Positions 1 to 12,661 of a stretch of 64,000 nucleotides of DNA are shown here, piece by piece. The notes beneath the pieces are model-generated. The model saw only the letters and a list, made by a program, of their open reading frames with translations. It was not told the DNA's origin and ran no database searches. The position numbers and the translations under genes were made by a program. Location of the stretch: contig AJFK01000627.1 of NCBI GenBank assembly GCA_000467715.1, positions 1 to 64,000 on the forward strand. The letters are read 5' to 3'. This DNA is from Hysterium pulicare CBS 123377 (Eukaryota > Ascomycota > Dothideomycetes > Hysteriales > Hysteriaceae). How positions within the stretch are numbered: position 1 is the first letter of the stretch; each line of letters opens with the position of its first letter.

Positions 1-1429
1 GCCTTGAGCTGCCGCACAGAGCGTTCTGACTAGACCAGTCTTTTGTAGGTGGAAGTGATAACGGTTTCAAGAAGTTTTTAGGGATATTTCATGACTCTCT
101 CGTTGTATACTTTAGTTATCGAAATCTCTTAACTTCTATGTCCTGCTCGTGACACGATATCCGCTGGGAAAAGCGTCCATGTTCCTTGAATCGGTATGCG
201 GAATCTATTGCTGATCTTCGGGAATTAAGTCGTGTTCATAGCTGAAGTTAGGATGTAATGGAAGTGTGATCCAGGACAGATGCTTCGGCTTGCCCTAACT
301 CATCGCCGATTAGGGACGGGAGCAAGATTCCGCTTAGCGCCTCTCCATTTTTGGAATACAATAATCGCAAGACCGTCAACATCGAAATCTTCTCATTTAG
401 CGGTCATTTCCTGGCGCTGTACTGATCGGAAGCAGTTCTGCGGCATAATCGAAAGGAGTTTGATCCCAGAACAAGCTGCACCAAACTCGCCTTTCATCGA
501 TCTTTTGGAGAACTTCAACTCTCTTAGTTACCAGAGGTGCAGGCAGAAGATGCTGTTTGCAACACAAAACCTGTTCGGCGGCTTGATGTTTGGCATTGCC
601 GGCTCGACTTCCCCTCCACCCTGCATAGGATCGTCGGCATTCACCCCTGATTCCGGCTCGAGCTTGAACAACACGCTAGAGCTTCACAATCGTCTGCGTG
701 CTATCCCATGCATTCATCAACAGCTGCTATGTCTGAATCCATCCAGAAAATGCAACAGAAAAGGTCAATATTTTGGACCTCTTGGCTCACTTTGCGGAAA
801 TCTTTTTGACATCGAATCTGGATGTCAGAAGGAGCGATAAGCACCGTGGCACAATCTGAACATGGATGCTCATGACCGCTTCCAAATCCCAATTGTATTT
901 GGTATGCAGATAATCACCATCACCGCCCCTCCCCGGCTTTTCCGGGACTCCTCATCACGTCCCTGGGAGTTGGCTCCAATATGGCGGCTGTCCGGCTTGC
1001 TATAGACCTGAATTGATAAAGGCAGATACAGATATCTCTGAAAGCAACAATCGTCTGCCTCTTTATCGGCACCATATGGAGGTTTACAGCAGTCTTACCT
1101 TTGATCAACGCGCATGGGCTGTGGTTGGATATGAGCCCCCAGTCAGACGCAGGGCTCGTGCTGAGATTGACTGCAAATTGTTCCCGTTGTGGAGCACCAT
1201 ACCTGGACGCTTCGCTCAAGCCTTCAAGGGAGAGGCTGAGCTGCTGATGCAGAGTAATCTGGGATCTCCAGCTCGTGCCATACTTCCCCTCAGGGTATTA
1301 ATGATGGGCTCCCGCCGCCGTTTGCGGAACGTTAAGTAATCCCACTACTTCGCCAACAACGCTCTTCTCCACTTTGATGCTATTGTCGTTCATGTAATTC
1401 TAGGGTTAGGTTTTCGATGTCTTTGTAGC
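1..1429. other. left-edge region without a secure gene
   Basis: No convincing gene is visible here. An open stretch at about 280-840 (+) and another at about 1013-1339 (+) have no recognisable domain, no clear splice context and competing frames on the minus strand. The second, if read back to about 935, contains a CPAC motif and looks slightly more protein-like, so an exon of an unknown gene cannot be excluded. The 3' part from about 1340 presumably holds the promoter and leader of the Kelch gene that begins at 1430. Confidence 0.4.
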
Positions 1430-3531
1430 ATGGCCTTCTCAATAGGCGTTCTTTGTCGACTGCGCTCGCCTTCAACATTCTTTTTGGTCTTTTTAGCCTG
1501 GTTACCAGCTGTCGTGCACGCGCAAAAAGTCTCGTCTCTGGATCCGATACAGAACTTCTGTTCCCGATGGTTCTCGTCTTGTATGCATGCCCAAGACCTC
1601 GTTACCATACTCTGATGCTAATAGCACGCTGACAGCGGTGGTCAAGAACAATACACTCTTCATCAATGGCGGCGTTCAGACTTACAATGATTCTGGGCTT
1701 ATTGTTCTCGGAATTAGTAGGCCATCTATTCTTGCTGTATAGTGAAATGCTAAACATTCCAGACGCCAATTTTATCCAAGTCCCGTTGACTAACTCTTGG
1801 GACTGGAAAAAGAATATTACAATTACGGAAGATTATAAAAATGAGTCGAATCCGAGGACCGGAACTTACCCACCCAGCCTAGTTCGTGGGACCATGTTCC
1901 AAGGCCCGGCCAATCAGTCGGATGTATACATATATGGTGGCACTACATTTCTGGGAAATACAAGCTTCGATGCCTATGTCGCGGCCGACTCCACAACCTA
2001 TCCTCTTTGGTCCTATACCTACAATACATCCGATTACAGATGGAGCCAATTCGACATATCTCAGATATGGCGCCCGAATCATGGTGCTGCTACCGAAGCT
2101 GTGGATCAAGGTCTTGCTTTCTACCTCAACGGTCAACTTGACCAAGGGACATCGACAAAGACTGATAAAATGCCGAATGATACCATTTCTTACCTCCCCG
2201 GTATGCTAGTTATCAACCTGGTGACCCAAACTTCGACAAATATATCAACTGATAATATCACTGGAAACGCGCCAAGAGTGGGCGGGGCTATGGAGTACAT
2301 TAAACCAGTGGGAGCAATGGGTATTCTCGTGGCAATTGGAGGCCAATTGCCGCCGGACGATGCTACACCCAACTCCACAAACGGGGACATGGTATGCGCT
2401 AAAATTTTGATTGCTTCAGTCAGTACTGACTAGTTCTGTAGCTTCCCTTTTCCACCATCGACGTGTTTGATATCGAATCTTATCTGGCAAACCCTTCAGG
2501 TAGCGGAACTTGGTATTCTCAAAGAACTGCCAGTGGACCGTTTCCCGAACCTCGTATAGACTTCTGCTTGGCTTCAACGTCTGCGCCCGATGACTCCAGC
2601 CATCACATGTAAGCATTTTACTACATGCGCGCGCACACAGCTGACACCCCTTAGATACTTATATGGTGGTCGGAATCCTATCAACGGTTCATTATACGAT
2701 GATGTTTGGATCCTGTCTCTGCCTGCATTCCACTGGACTCAGGTGTATGCCGTAGGCACTAGTCCTCGCTGGGGGCACGATTGTCACGTAGCAGCTCAAC
2801 GTCAAATGATCACCGTAGGCGGAAATACCACGAACGAGAAGTGCGACTGGGAGAAGAAAGGCGTTGCTATATTGGACATGTCTACAATACAATGGGGCAG
2901 TGTTTTTGACGCGAATGCTGGAGCATATACCGTCCCGAGAGCCGTCTTGGCGGCTGTTGGAGGAAGCGAACAAGGAGGCGCAACAGTGACACAGCCTGTA
3001 GGCGGCTTCGACAGTTCGGGACTTGCTAAAGTGTTTAACACGACACGGAGACAGCCAGCAACGACTCTAGGTCCATCTTCCACTGCGCCATCCAGAGGAT
3101 CAAATGATAACAGTCATGCCGGAGTCATCGCAGGCCCAGTAGTAGGCGGAGTTATGGTCATAGCTCTCATAGTAGGCGCTCTACTTTGGCTCCGTTCTCG
3201 AAAACGACGCAAAGAAAGGGGACCGCATGAGCTTTCTGGAGACGGGACGACCAAACTGCCAGCCGAAATAGGAGAAGAGAAGAAGCAATATGAGCTTCAG
3301 GGAGCTGCTGAGGCTCCAGTCGAGCTCCCTACTCCACACGGGCTCTCGGAGGCCAATCCTATGTCAACGACTTACGCGGCCGAGTTACCAGGCACCAATG
3401 TTGTTCCTGGGGGAAGCCTTGGCATTCCACATATTCGGACTCCGTCGAATGAGGAGTTACCTTTGCAGTCATTCGAGAGAGAGTCACCTTCTGGAAAGAC
3501 GCACCACCAAGATCCGCCGCGGCCACCTTAA
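1430..3531 (+). CDS. Kelch-repeat single-pass membrane protein
   Basis: Five exons are proposed (1430-1580, 1636-1716, 1763-2391, 2442-2608, 2655-3531) with introns of 46-55 nt, giving 634 aa. Residues 1-24 form a signal peptide ending in VVHA. The ectodomain has Kelch-blade signatures: NTLFINGG, VYIYGG, LYGGRNPINGS followed by DDVWILSLPAFHW, and RWGHDCHV. It also has many N-glycosylation sequons. A transmembrane helix lies at about residues 500-523 (VIAGPVVGGVMVIALIVGAL), followed by a basic stop-transfer RSRKRRK and a roughly 100-residue Pro/Glu-rich cytoplasmic tail. This architecture is common in Pezizomycotina, where the substrate is unknown; a cell-surface or cell-wall scaffold role is inference. 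The splice at 1581-1635 restores the usual FC-R-W...VVKNNTLFINGG context, which supports this start. The second intron (46 nt) is the least certain join. Confidence 0.85.
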
Positions 3532-4751
3532 CATTGAACATCTAATCATACTATTCAGCGATCTCGAGTTACCTTTATAAACAACATCGGACATATTTCC
3601 ATGTAATGCAGGAACCATTTCTTCTAGATACCCAAAAGTTTGCGAGACCCTACTACATTTCATTGTTTTTTTTACATCTGAGGGCTGCCAACCGCTTGCT
3701 AGACCCAAACTTCAGGTTCTGGGATGAATATATTTTCACATTGCAGAAGTCATCACAAAAACCTGAGATTTGTGTATGTAGATCATGAAGCAAGCAACAG
3801 GAGCACTAGCGATTCTCTTTGGACGGAATAGACTGGTTTGAGTCAATCTCAGCTGGTTTGAAATCGCTCAACCCTGCCGACATATAAACGGTGGTCAGCC
3901 ATGCTGCAGGGGTATTAGGGATGAATGGTGAGCTGGAACAGCTACTATGATGTGTCTGCCACTAATGTTGAGGAATACCATCATCACAATGAGCTGAACA
4001 AACGGTCAATCTCATTCTCCGATATAAGCATGATCTAGAATAAAGACAGGAAATGATTCTCTCCAGACAGCTACCTCATTTGACCAAGATCGTCTTTGTG
4101 CTACATTCTATGATTCATCCACTACGTCTCAAGCTGCTGTTGTGTAAATCTCATCATTTAGACTTCTTGACCCCTCCCCAATTCAATAATCAATGAACCT
4201 CCCTCCCCAGCAGCGCCGAGTTTCGTCCACCTATCCGAAGATTTGTCACCACAGCCCATCCCCGGTCATGGCTGAATGACTATTCTGGGTGCGACCTGAG
4301 TAAGCACCAGCAGGACCGCCAGGAAACGCCCCATGTTCCGACTTCGGGAAATTTGGGACATTTATCGTTCCCGCTCTTCCCGTACGCCATTTGACGCCTC
4401 ACAACTCTACATATCCAAGGGTATGCAGCATAAGCGGACGAGGCGGGTTTGGCTGATTGGATGGGACTGTTGCAGATTAGTTTTCCCACCGCTTCTTTGT
4501 ATGGAGCGTGACAGTGTAAGGCCTTCCATTTTCCCTAGCAGCAATGTTAGAGAGGTGTCCAGGATGTTTTGAGAGTCGGAGGTTTTGGTAATGAATGGTA
4601 GGGTTCGCTAGGACCACGTGTTGGAAATGAGGCTGGGTTTCGGGAGGACGAGAAATATTTTGAGTATTTGCCGTAGGCCATTTGTATCAGGGAACTGATT
4701 TTTCTCAAGTAGATCCTACAGCCTTTGAAATCTATGGTATCGGGTATAGAC
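3532..4751. other. intergenic, convergent 3' ends
   Basis: This stretch separates the 3' ends of the Kelch gene (+) and the Spb4 helicase gene (-). It should hold both terminators. I see no conserved protein, RNA gene or repeat in it; the short open frames here lack any domain signature. Confidence 0.5.
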
Positions 4752-6755
4752 TCAATCACTGAATCCCTCAAACTCCTCTTCCTTCTCCTTCCTCACCTGC
4801 TCAATCATGGCCTGCAGTTTTCTTTCCTCCTCCCGCTCTTCCGTTGTCAGCTTCTCGACTCTGTCATGCTCCCTCTTTGCCTTTTTCTTCTCCCTCCTAA
4901 CTTCTCTTAAATCCTTCTGATCCTTTTTCTGACTCCACGCATTGGCCTTCTTCCTCTTATCGCCTAGTCCTAGCTTCACATCGCCAGCCTCAAGCAGCTT
5001 CTCTTTTCTCTCTTGCAATTCCTGTCTCCTCGCTTTCTCTCGCTGCTTGTCATTATAGGCGTATTCGTCCCAATCCATCGTTACACCCAACGTTTTATCA
5101 CCCTCCCATTTCTTCAATTCAGGCATTCTGGGTAGTTTGAGTAGGCCCCACCCGTGTCCTAATTCGTCCCACTTCAAGTCAGCAACTCGGAAAATGCTGC
5201 TTGCAGTATGTTTGCTATAAGCTTGTACCCAGCTGACAAAACCTCTTTGCGCTTTGCCGTGTATTGCACGGTCTTGCCTTACAAGCTCTCGAATCTGCTC
5301 TGTAGCCACCTGTGCATCCGAGGCGGATATCTCGATGAGAGGAGTTGTAAGAGGTGCGATAGGTGTTTGTCGCACGCGCAAGAACTCCACGTAATCTTCC
5401 TCGCGACCCGGTGTGAGGAATGTCACTGCAAGGCCCCTCCTTCCTGCCCTTCCTGCTCGACCGCACCTGTGGATGAATGTTTTAGGGTCGCTGGGTGGAT
5501 CAAGTTGGAGCACGAGATCGACAGTGGGAATATCAAGACCACGGGCTGCAACGTCAGTTGTGAGGAGGAGAGATGGGGTGACAGAGTCGCTAAACTTGGC
5601 GAAATTTTTCCGGCGGACTTTGTCTGGGTGTTTTCCATGCAAAGGTATTATGGTGAGTTTCGGAAGAAGTGAGGGTAGGATATGCTGATAATAATCTACA
5701 CTGAAGCAGGTCGAGAGATAGAGGATTGCTTTCTGTGGTGTAGGCTTCAACTTCTCCAGTAGCGATATTACAGCTGGAATTTTGTGGGTCGGTGGAGTAA
5801 CAAAGTAGGACATCTGGAGACTTGCAGGTGTTCGTTTGTCTACAGATCCAGAAGATTTTACTTTGACAGCTATTCGAACTGGATTGCGCAAGCCAACGCG
5901 TATGAGCTGATCTACGGCTTCGCTGACGCTTGCGCTGAAGAGTCCTGTTCGTCTTTGTTTGGGTAATCTCTGTAGAATCTTCTGGAGGTCGTCTTTGAAG
6001 CCGAGATCGAGGAGTCTGTCTGCTTCGTCCATTACTAGAACTTCGAAGGAGGATTGCGGGCAGTGAACGTGCTGTGACGAGAGTAGTTCCAGCAGCCGAC
6101 CGGGAGTGGCAATGATTAAATTAGGTGATGTCTTGAGGAATGTGCTGAGGTCCTGGGCTGGTGTTGTAGTACCTCCGAGAATCAACTGGGGGACTACCTT
6201 GAGTGTTGATGATGGAAACACTGGTGGAGGAGTGGAGTCGTCCAAGGTCATATCTATATCTGGATCTAACGAACGTAATGCAGATGCAGAGGGCGCATGA
6301 AAAGCCAGCAATGCTGATAACACTGAGTGTATCTGAGACGCTAATTCTCTGTTCATAGTTAGATATGTGTAATGTCTTTAGTGATATAATCTATACCTCG
6401 TCGGCGATATAATGATAGCACCCACGTGATGCTTTTTGATCGGATTGTCTAAACGTAGAAGCCGTTCAATAACTGGGATCAGAAAGCTAATCCCAAAATT
6501 AGTCAATCAGGTCTTTCAACGTTCATCTCAAAGTTCTTCAAAGACTTACGTTAATGTCTTTCCTGAGCCTGTCACGGCTTCTACAACCACATCCTTATTA
6601 CCCATGAACAGTGGAATGGTGCTGCTTTGTACAGGGGTTGTCTTTGAGAATCCCATTGCAGAAATGGCGTCCAGTATCCATTCTGAAATGGATGGAGTGA
6701 GAGCTTCCCATGCTCTTGATGGCCTTTGGGTTTCTGCCCGCGACTCGGGAGCCAT
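4752..6755 (-). CDS. SPB4: ATP-dependent RNA helicase Spb4 (DEAD-box)
   Basis: Three exons on the minus strand are proposed (6755-6550, 6486-6397, 6348-4752), giving 630 aa. The order of motifs is that of a DEAD-box helicase: Q-motif region SMGF-like ([14 protein letters not shown]), Walker [17 protein letters not shown] restored across the 6349-6396 intron, [19 protein letters not shown] near residue 203, SAS, and [11 protein letters not shown]. The long inserts between motifs and the very basic coiled-coil C-terminus ([17 protein letters not shown]) match Spb4 rather than other DEAD proteins. In yeast Spb4 acts in the nucleolus and nucleoplasm on 27S pre-rRNA for 60S subunit maturation. Both introns keep phase (AG|A across the second). 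The gene is divergent from Dgk1, sharing about 800 bp of upstream DNA. Confidence 0.95.
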
Positions 6756-7552
6756 GATTCAGTCAAACGCAATGTTCCGAAGGGACGTAGAATTGGCGTT
6801 TGAAGCTTCTCTCTCTAATTCGGTTCTGGTTGCGAGTCCCGTGCTCCCAGTCAAAGTCGTGGGGGCTGGGGAGATTCGAAGAAAAATAGTGGTGTTCGAA
6901 AAATTATAGGTTGTGGCGTAGAATATTATTTGTGCACCGCCACAAACTCGAATTAGTGAAAATCAAGCACGAGTCCTAAATCCTGTTCCGGCCAATGCGT
7001 TAGAGGGCACCTATGATGTCGACACATGTGACAAAATTGAAAGAAAATGCGACTATAGACAGATGTACAACTCCAAGTCCGCGTCCTACCTGACCTATTT
7101 AAAATACTCAAAACCCCTGTCTGACCGAGAGATTCCCGCCAAGACGGATGCTCTGGCGCGCGTGCTTCCGGACGCTCTGACGAGGTGGAAATAAAAAGTC
7201 CAGCGTTCAAGTCCAACATCATCTCCGTCTCGAGTCTTATTCACCACCCCTATCTCACGCCCGGCCTGAGGCTATTCCTCGCGCTGCCTCAATTGTGGCA
7301 TCTACACCTTCACTAGACGATGCTTCTCGCTCGTTCCCAACACTGGCTTTTCCGGACCCAGTAGACCGTTCGCCATTTGACACCTCAGATGCACCCTCCC
7401 GCATAGTCGACGTGCCTCGCGCAGATCCACCGGAAATCCACAATCTCCTCTCACAGTTCGCATATTTTTGCGCTCACGCGCGCTGTACATTCACCGGTCT
7501 CATCCGGTCTTCCCCTCTCCCCTCTTTCCCCGACTGTTGGCGAGAAGCAGCC
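6756..7552. other. shared upstream region of SPB4 and DGK1
   Basis: This is the bidirectional intergenic region between the divergent helicase and kinase genes. The reading frame of the kinase stays open upstream to 7295, but the first ATG in that frame is at 7553, so this part is treated as leader. No other gene is visible. Confidence 0.5.
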
Positions 7553-8759
7553 ATGGCGTCGAAACAGTATGCAGTTCCGAGCACTCCGAGAGTGATTTCA
7601 CCTTCGCCAACGCCTTCTGAGAGCGGTGCTCAAGATGGGTATTTTGGTCCGACAACGCGGTCGGCGGCGCGTAAGAAGAATCAGCCACCGCCTACATCAC
7701 CGTCTATCGACGAAGATAGTTCGGGTTCAGATCCAGATAAGCGGGCGCGAGCACGAAGTAGGAGCCCGATACTTGAAGGCAGAAGACGGCGGATGAGCGG
7801 GTTAACGGCTATGAAAGCGAGAGGTGCTGGCAAGAAGGGAGAGCTCAAACTCCCGAATGGGGCTGCCAACGGTCATCTCTCTCCGCAAGCTGCAAACAAG
7901 AACTACTGGCGGGAGATGAGTAGGAGTCCCAGCCCTCTTGGTCTTATTCCTATTCATCAAAAGTGGAGGACTTTTGTGAGTATCAAATCCTCATTCATTA
8001 TAGGACACGCACTGATAAGAGATCTAGATTCATAAGCATGAAATTCCCCGCAAGATCCTCCATGTCTCCATTGGATTCCTAACAACATTCCTCTATTGCA
8101 CTGGCAAGCAAGCCGATCAGATCCATCCGGTCCTCCTTACCCTTCTTGTCCCTATCGCGGCAACCGACGTCATCCGGCATCGTTATCCCTCAGTCAATCG
8201 CTTTTACATTCGCTGCCTGGGAGCTCTGATGCGAGAATCCGAAGTCGATGGATGGAATGGCGTTATCTCATATCTTCTGGGAGCTTGGATTGTCCTCCGC
8301 TTTTACCCTAAAGATCTTGGAGTCATGAGTGTTCTCCTTCTCAGCTGGTGTGACACAGCCGCATCTACTTTTGGAAGACTGTGGGGGCACAGAACTTGGA
8401 GTGTACGACGTGGAAAGAGCTTGGCGGGCAGCATCGCTGCATGTGTGACCGGGATTATCACCGCTGCATTATTCTGGGGCTGGTTGTCACCCTTGATGCC
8501 AGCATATTACAACCAGGGGGAGAATTCTTTCGCCTTCCAGGGTGTGCTGACTCTCCCTGCTCCAGCACGAAACCTTCTTGGATGGACAGAGGCAAAGAGC
8601 TCCATGACTGGTGCATTGGCACTTGGTGCTATGAGTCTCTGGGCCGGCTTTGTCGCGAGCGCAAGTGAAGCCATCGACCTCTGGGGCTGTGACGACAATC
8701 TAACTATCCCTGTGCTATGCGGAGCTGGTCTTTGGGGATTCTTGCATGTCTTCGGGTAG
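7553..8759 (+). CDS. DGK1: CTP-dependent diacylglycerol kinase (Dgk1-like)
   Basis: Two exons (7553-7975 and 8028-8759, intron 52 nt with GTGAGT donor) encode 384 aa. The first 140 residues are a disordered Ser/Pro/Arg-rich cytosolic tail. After the splice comes the hallmark HKHEIPRKILHVSIGF of the Dgk1/phosphatidate cytidylyltransferase-like family, then several hydrophobic spans and SWCDTAASTFGR, the CDP-alcohol/CTP-binding type motif, followed by GKSLAGS. In yeast the enzyme phosphorylates diacylglycerol to phosphatidate using CTP at the ER/nuclear envelope. It counteracts Pah1 and controls membrane versus storage lipid. The start is the first ATG in frame, in a good GCAGCCATGG context. 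Confidence 0.92.
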
Positions 8760-9937
8760 TTGGTTTGACGATGCTTCCCTTCTTTGATCCGCTTTTTGAA
8801 GTCTTCGTTGAAGCATACATTCACCCCTTCTTTTGTCTTGCGCTAGAAAATCTAGATTCTTTATTCCCCCTTTTCCATTTGTTATGACGGCTTTAGTATC
8901 TCTCTGCACAGTGCAAGTGGGAGAGGGAATGTTGCGAATGAGTTCCTGTATGAATAGACCAGCGGCGGCTTCACGCAATGCATACCTCTGTAGTTAAGAT
9001 CCTTCTCATCAGCATGAAGTGATGCCTCTCTTAAATTTTGTACAGAGACTTTTAGATTTCCTAATCATACTGAACGAGGCTCTATAGAATACTCCACCCT
9101 CTTCATAGCCTCACGGTTGCCAACTCCATTTATCTCTAGACGCACAGGCCAAACCATCTATGCACGAAGCCGGCAACAATCTTGAGGGGGCTTGTGCAAA
9201 GTCGCGATGCTGTTATCTCTCCACACTTAGGTATACTAAGCCCCTCTAAAATCTTATAGTCAAGTACCTAACTCACCTTGCTTTCATCTCTATTGCTTTT
9301 GTACTTGGCATTTCAGATCGCGTTCTTGTGTTGCAAATTGAATTTCAGAATTTACATATGGTCTTCCATTTTCGGAAAAGTGCGCTCGCTTAATCCACAC
9401 TAGTCCGTTTTAAGTAGACCATCACTGTCCATAAATTCAACAACACCAAGTTCGCAACGCATTTAAACAGCTCCACAATGGTTCAGAACCACTCTTGTAA
9501 AGTCTCAAGAGTCTCTTAGACAAGTAGATGCAAAGCTGGTTATCTAGAACCTTAAACTTCTCTAACTAGAAAAGTAATAGAAGAATTTTTAATTATAAGG
9601 AGATATATACCTTGGTAAATTCTTATATATATCCTACTCTTTGATTAGGACAGCTCCTTCAAAGCCTGTGGAGTCTCTAAGAGAAGTATACGTCAAGCCT
9701 CTTTCCTAACCTCTAGAATTCCCTCTACCTTAAAATAGCTAAAAGATTTCTTAATTGAAAGAGTGCTAAATCTTAAAAGATAATAGCAGTGAATGTAGAA
9801 AAATATCCTCTCACCATGTTCACCATCTCACCTGATACGTGCTTCAAGCTTGCACCAGCCTCTTCTTACCAATCCATTCGCCTTTCCTCTCCTCTGCCCT
9901 AACACTCCCTTCCTTACATCCAAGATCCTCAGACACC
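8760..9937. other. intergenic with AT-rich patch
   Basis: There is no gene here. The first 300 bp are pyrimidine-rich 3' flank of the kinase gene. From about 9530 to 9800 the sequence becomes strongly AT-rich (for example around 9580-9650), unlike the rest of the window. Open frames vanish there. It could be a decayed repeat or simply a nucleosome-poor spacer; I find no terminal repeats or target duplication. Confidence 0.45.
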
Positions 9938-10120
9938 ATGACGCCCCAAAAGCCTGGCTATAAGTATAGCCTTTACCCAGACGTCAGCAAAACAACACCT
10001 AAGAGAGAGATTGTGAAGGACTCTGTTGAACCGCCACCTGCGCCGTTGACGACTGTTAGCACAGCAGAGAAGAGAGGATGGAAGGGGTGGTGGAAGAGAT
10101 TGTGGAGGAAAAGGGATTGA
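9938..10120 (+). CDS. small basic hypothetical protein (60 aa)
   Basis: This is a single-exon ORF with ATG in an ACACCATGA context, encoding 60 residues. The N-terminal half is Lys/Pro-rich (TPQKPGYKYSLYPDVSK), then there is a PPPAPLTT linker, and the C-terminus is a Trp/Arg/Lys cluster GWKGWWKRLWRKRD. I do not recognise it. The length and composition could equally arise by chance. The aromatic-basic tail is the only feature that stands out and might bind membrane or nucleic acid, which is inference. It ends about 190 bp before the convergent BTB gene. Confidence 0.35.
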   Translation: MTPQKPGYKYSLYPDVSKTTPKREIVKDSVEPPPAPLTTVSTAEKRGWKGWWKRLWRKRD

Positions 10121-10306
10121 TTTGATATTAAGAACAGCACGACCAGCATGCCTCTCTTCCCTACAGATCATACCAGACATATTACTAATTGCGAACAGAT
10201 CGAACATCATCCATGGGTATCAGGAACGGAGCCACCAGAAAAACGCTCAGAAATACACCACACAATGCCAACCCCCGGAAAACGCCTCTCACAATTTACG
10301 TCCACG

Positions 10307-11820
10307 TTACTCTTCCCACGGATAGTCTCGCTCATCAACCTTCGTACACGTCAGATATGGTAGCCCACCTCCGTCCCTTCCCAGATCAAGCTCTAAGAAA
10401 TTCCGCATGAGTGGCTTCACTGTATCCTTGGCCAAGTTCTTCAATTCTTCTGTTCGTCTCTCAAACCGTCGCAAGTTCTCTCGACTGTAATGTTCTGGCT
10501 GCAATCGCAAAAACCGCTTGAGTTCATCGTGGGGGAGATATGCCGAGCCACCTGTCCCTAGCAGACGGAATATTCGACCGGTGTTGAAAGAGGAGGGTGG
10601 TGGGAGTGGTTGTTCGCCGTTTCTGGGATTAGGTGATTTGAGAATGGGTGCGGGAGGTGGTGTTGTGTTTTCTGCGAGCCACTGGCGGAATAAAGACATT
10701 GATTGCCAGTCCAACCAGTTGTTGCTTGGCGTAACTCGTTCCCCTCGTGAAGTGGTCAACGTTAATCGGAAGAGCTTCCCCTCTATTCTGCCCTTCAATT
10801 CGTCCATCTCATCCACTTTGTCTTCGATCAATTCCATGACTGAATCGGGAGTTTGGCCTCGCAACTGATTTATACCGGCAGGCCACTGACCGACGACGTG
10901 GATGAGCGCTTCTGTGAAGATGACTTTACTCCGTGCTAAGAAACCGAGTTTGAGATAGCTGGGAGGATACTTTGCGATTTGTTTGAAAAGGCGGCCTTGA
11001 AAGCGGAGGAGGTGATGGTCCACTCGTGGTCCTATTACTTCGAGCGCATCATACATGTCCGCAAGTTGGAGGAGAGATTTGCATTCGACGTATGCGTTGG
11101 CGATATTTATTGGGTCGAGCGCGGGAGGATAGTTGTAGAACACTCGGAACAGATTGTCATAGTCTCGGAAGATATCTTCTGTCGGGTCATGTGGCTGTTG
11201 TGGTATGTGTAGTGAGGAGAAGTTGGCCATTGAGCGAAAGAAGCCTGATTGTGGTGGAGGGGGCTTATTGCGAATTGGAGGAGGTTGTTGCATCTGATCG
11301 CCGCCAAATATTGTAGGGGTTGTTTTCTATGCGATTGTAAGCTTTACTGCTTTCTAGTTATGGGTTATGTTAGGCTAACCTTCTGTATCAGCATCGGAAC
11401 CTCGTCCTCTCCTTGCCCCCAATCCAGCTCATATCTCCACCTCTTTTTGTCCATCCGGTTCGCAGCCTCAGGTATTCGCGCCATCGCATTCTGGCCTTGA
11501 CTCTGCTGAGAGCTGCTCCCTCCTTCGGCCCTCGACCACTCTTCGCTCGTCCCAGCTTCGAAGAACCCAGAACATTGTGTCAAAATGAGCCTGTGTAACA
11601 GATATCTTTGTTCTTTCCTCGGCGTTGCTATTATGATCTCGACGTCGCCAGTGTGCGTGAATACTGGGAATTCATTCTGTGGCTGGTACGACGTGCCTCC
11701 AAAGTGCGAGCGATGAGGCCGATGCCGTCGAACGGTCGAAGCTCGAGATGATGCAACAGATGGAGGTCGTCGAATAGCAAGAGAGCGCTCCGCGCCTGCG
11801 GACTCTGGGTACGAAACCAT
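10307..11820 (-). CDS. BTB/POZ domain protein
   Basis: Two exons (11820-11380 and 11326-10307, intron 53 nt) give 486 aa. The N-terminal BTB fold is visible as GDVEIIIATPRKEQRYLLHRLIL followed by TQCSGFFEAG, at about residues 50-90. A low-complexity Gln/Ser stretch and a Pro-rich linker precede a long C-terminal half with the fungal BTB-associated helical pattern (LLQLADMYDALEVIGPRVDHHLL). The frame stays open upstream of 11820 but contains no earlier ATG. The family may act as adaptors, for instance for Cul3 ligases, but no partner can be inferred. The C-terminal region (NYPPALDPINIANAYVECKS) is typical of uncharacterised Pezizomycotina BTB proteins. Confidence 0.85.
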
Positions 11821-12661
11821 GAGATGTGCTTCGAGCGGACTCAATGATTGCGTCTATTCTTTAAGAGTCACCGCTCGATGCCTTGGCTGTTGCCGGTACT
11901 GCGCGCTCTCATGCGCAAGCAGATATGGGCCAAGTCGCAAAAGTCTTCTCAGGAGAAATGGGATGAGAGGGGCGCGTCGAGTAGAAAAGCAGCGTGGCTG
12001 CGTGTTGTGTTGTTCTCTCTTTTGCAATGCAAGTCGAATGCAGGTCGGTGGGAACTGGGATGATGAGAGGCTGGGTCCGCTCGCCAGGCCCGTTTCTCCA
12101 CCCCGCAGCAAGGTCTGCCAAATGCGGCCCGGGTATCGATTAAGACGACGCGGTTGACTTCAAGATGGACAGAACTGGTGGTGCCGTTTCATCTTCTGCG
12201 AGGTGTGAACGAAGCTGTGGCGAAACCCTCGTGTCTTCTGCAGGTCGCAGGTGATCGCGCCTGGGAGGCATGCAGCTGCTTGATAGTTGAAGCGGACACG
12301 GCCAATGCCCGCGAGTAACCGCGCCAAGTGGCAATTCGCTGCAGACCTCGGTGGCCCTGGTGGTGGCCAGTGTGTCCGGGATTGGTACCTGTGTGGCTAT
12401 TTACGAATAGTTGCATGATAGATGAAATCCATTGAAGCACATCTTCTTGACCGTGTCCGTGGCAAAAGAAACAACTTAAGTGATAGCAAGATTCGACCAT
12501 TCTTTCAGGTTTACATTGATAAGGTTATCCTTCTTTTGTATATGTACAGTGTTATTTTTGGTGTCAATTAGCAGTTTGATGAAGCATGAAACAGCTAAAT
12601 CACCCTCCTTTTGACAAGAAAGGTAAGCAACAGAGCATTCTCCGCAGATGGGTTGCTAACG
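11821..12661. other. intergenic between BTB and mitochondrial SerRS genes
   Basis: This is upstream DNA of the BTB gene plus the 3' flank of the seryl-tRNA synthetase gene. Several short overlapping frames occur on both strands, none with a recognisable domain. No RNA gene or repeat was seen. Confidence 0.45.

Noticed and set aside
280-840. 186-codon frame at the left edge
   Set aside because: No domain, odd composition and no splice signals linking it to anything; could be chance or part of an off-window gene.
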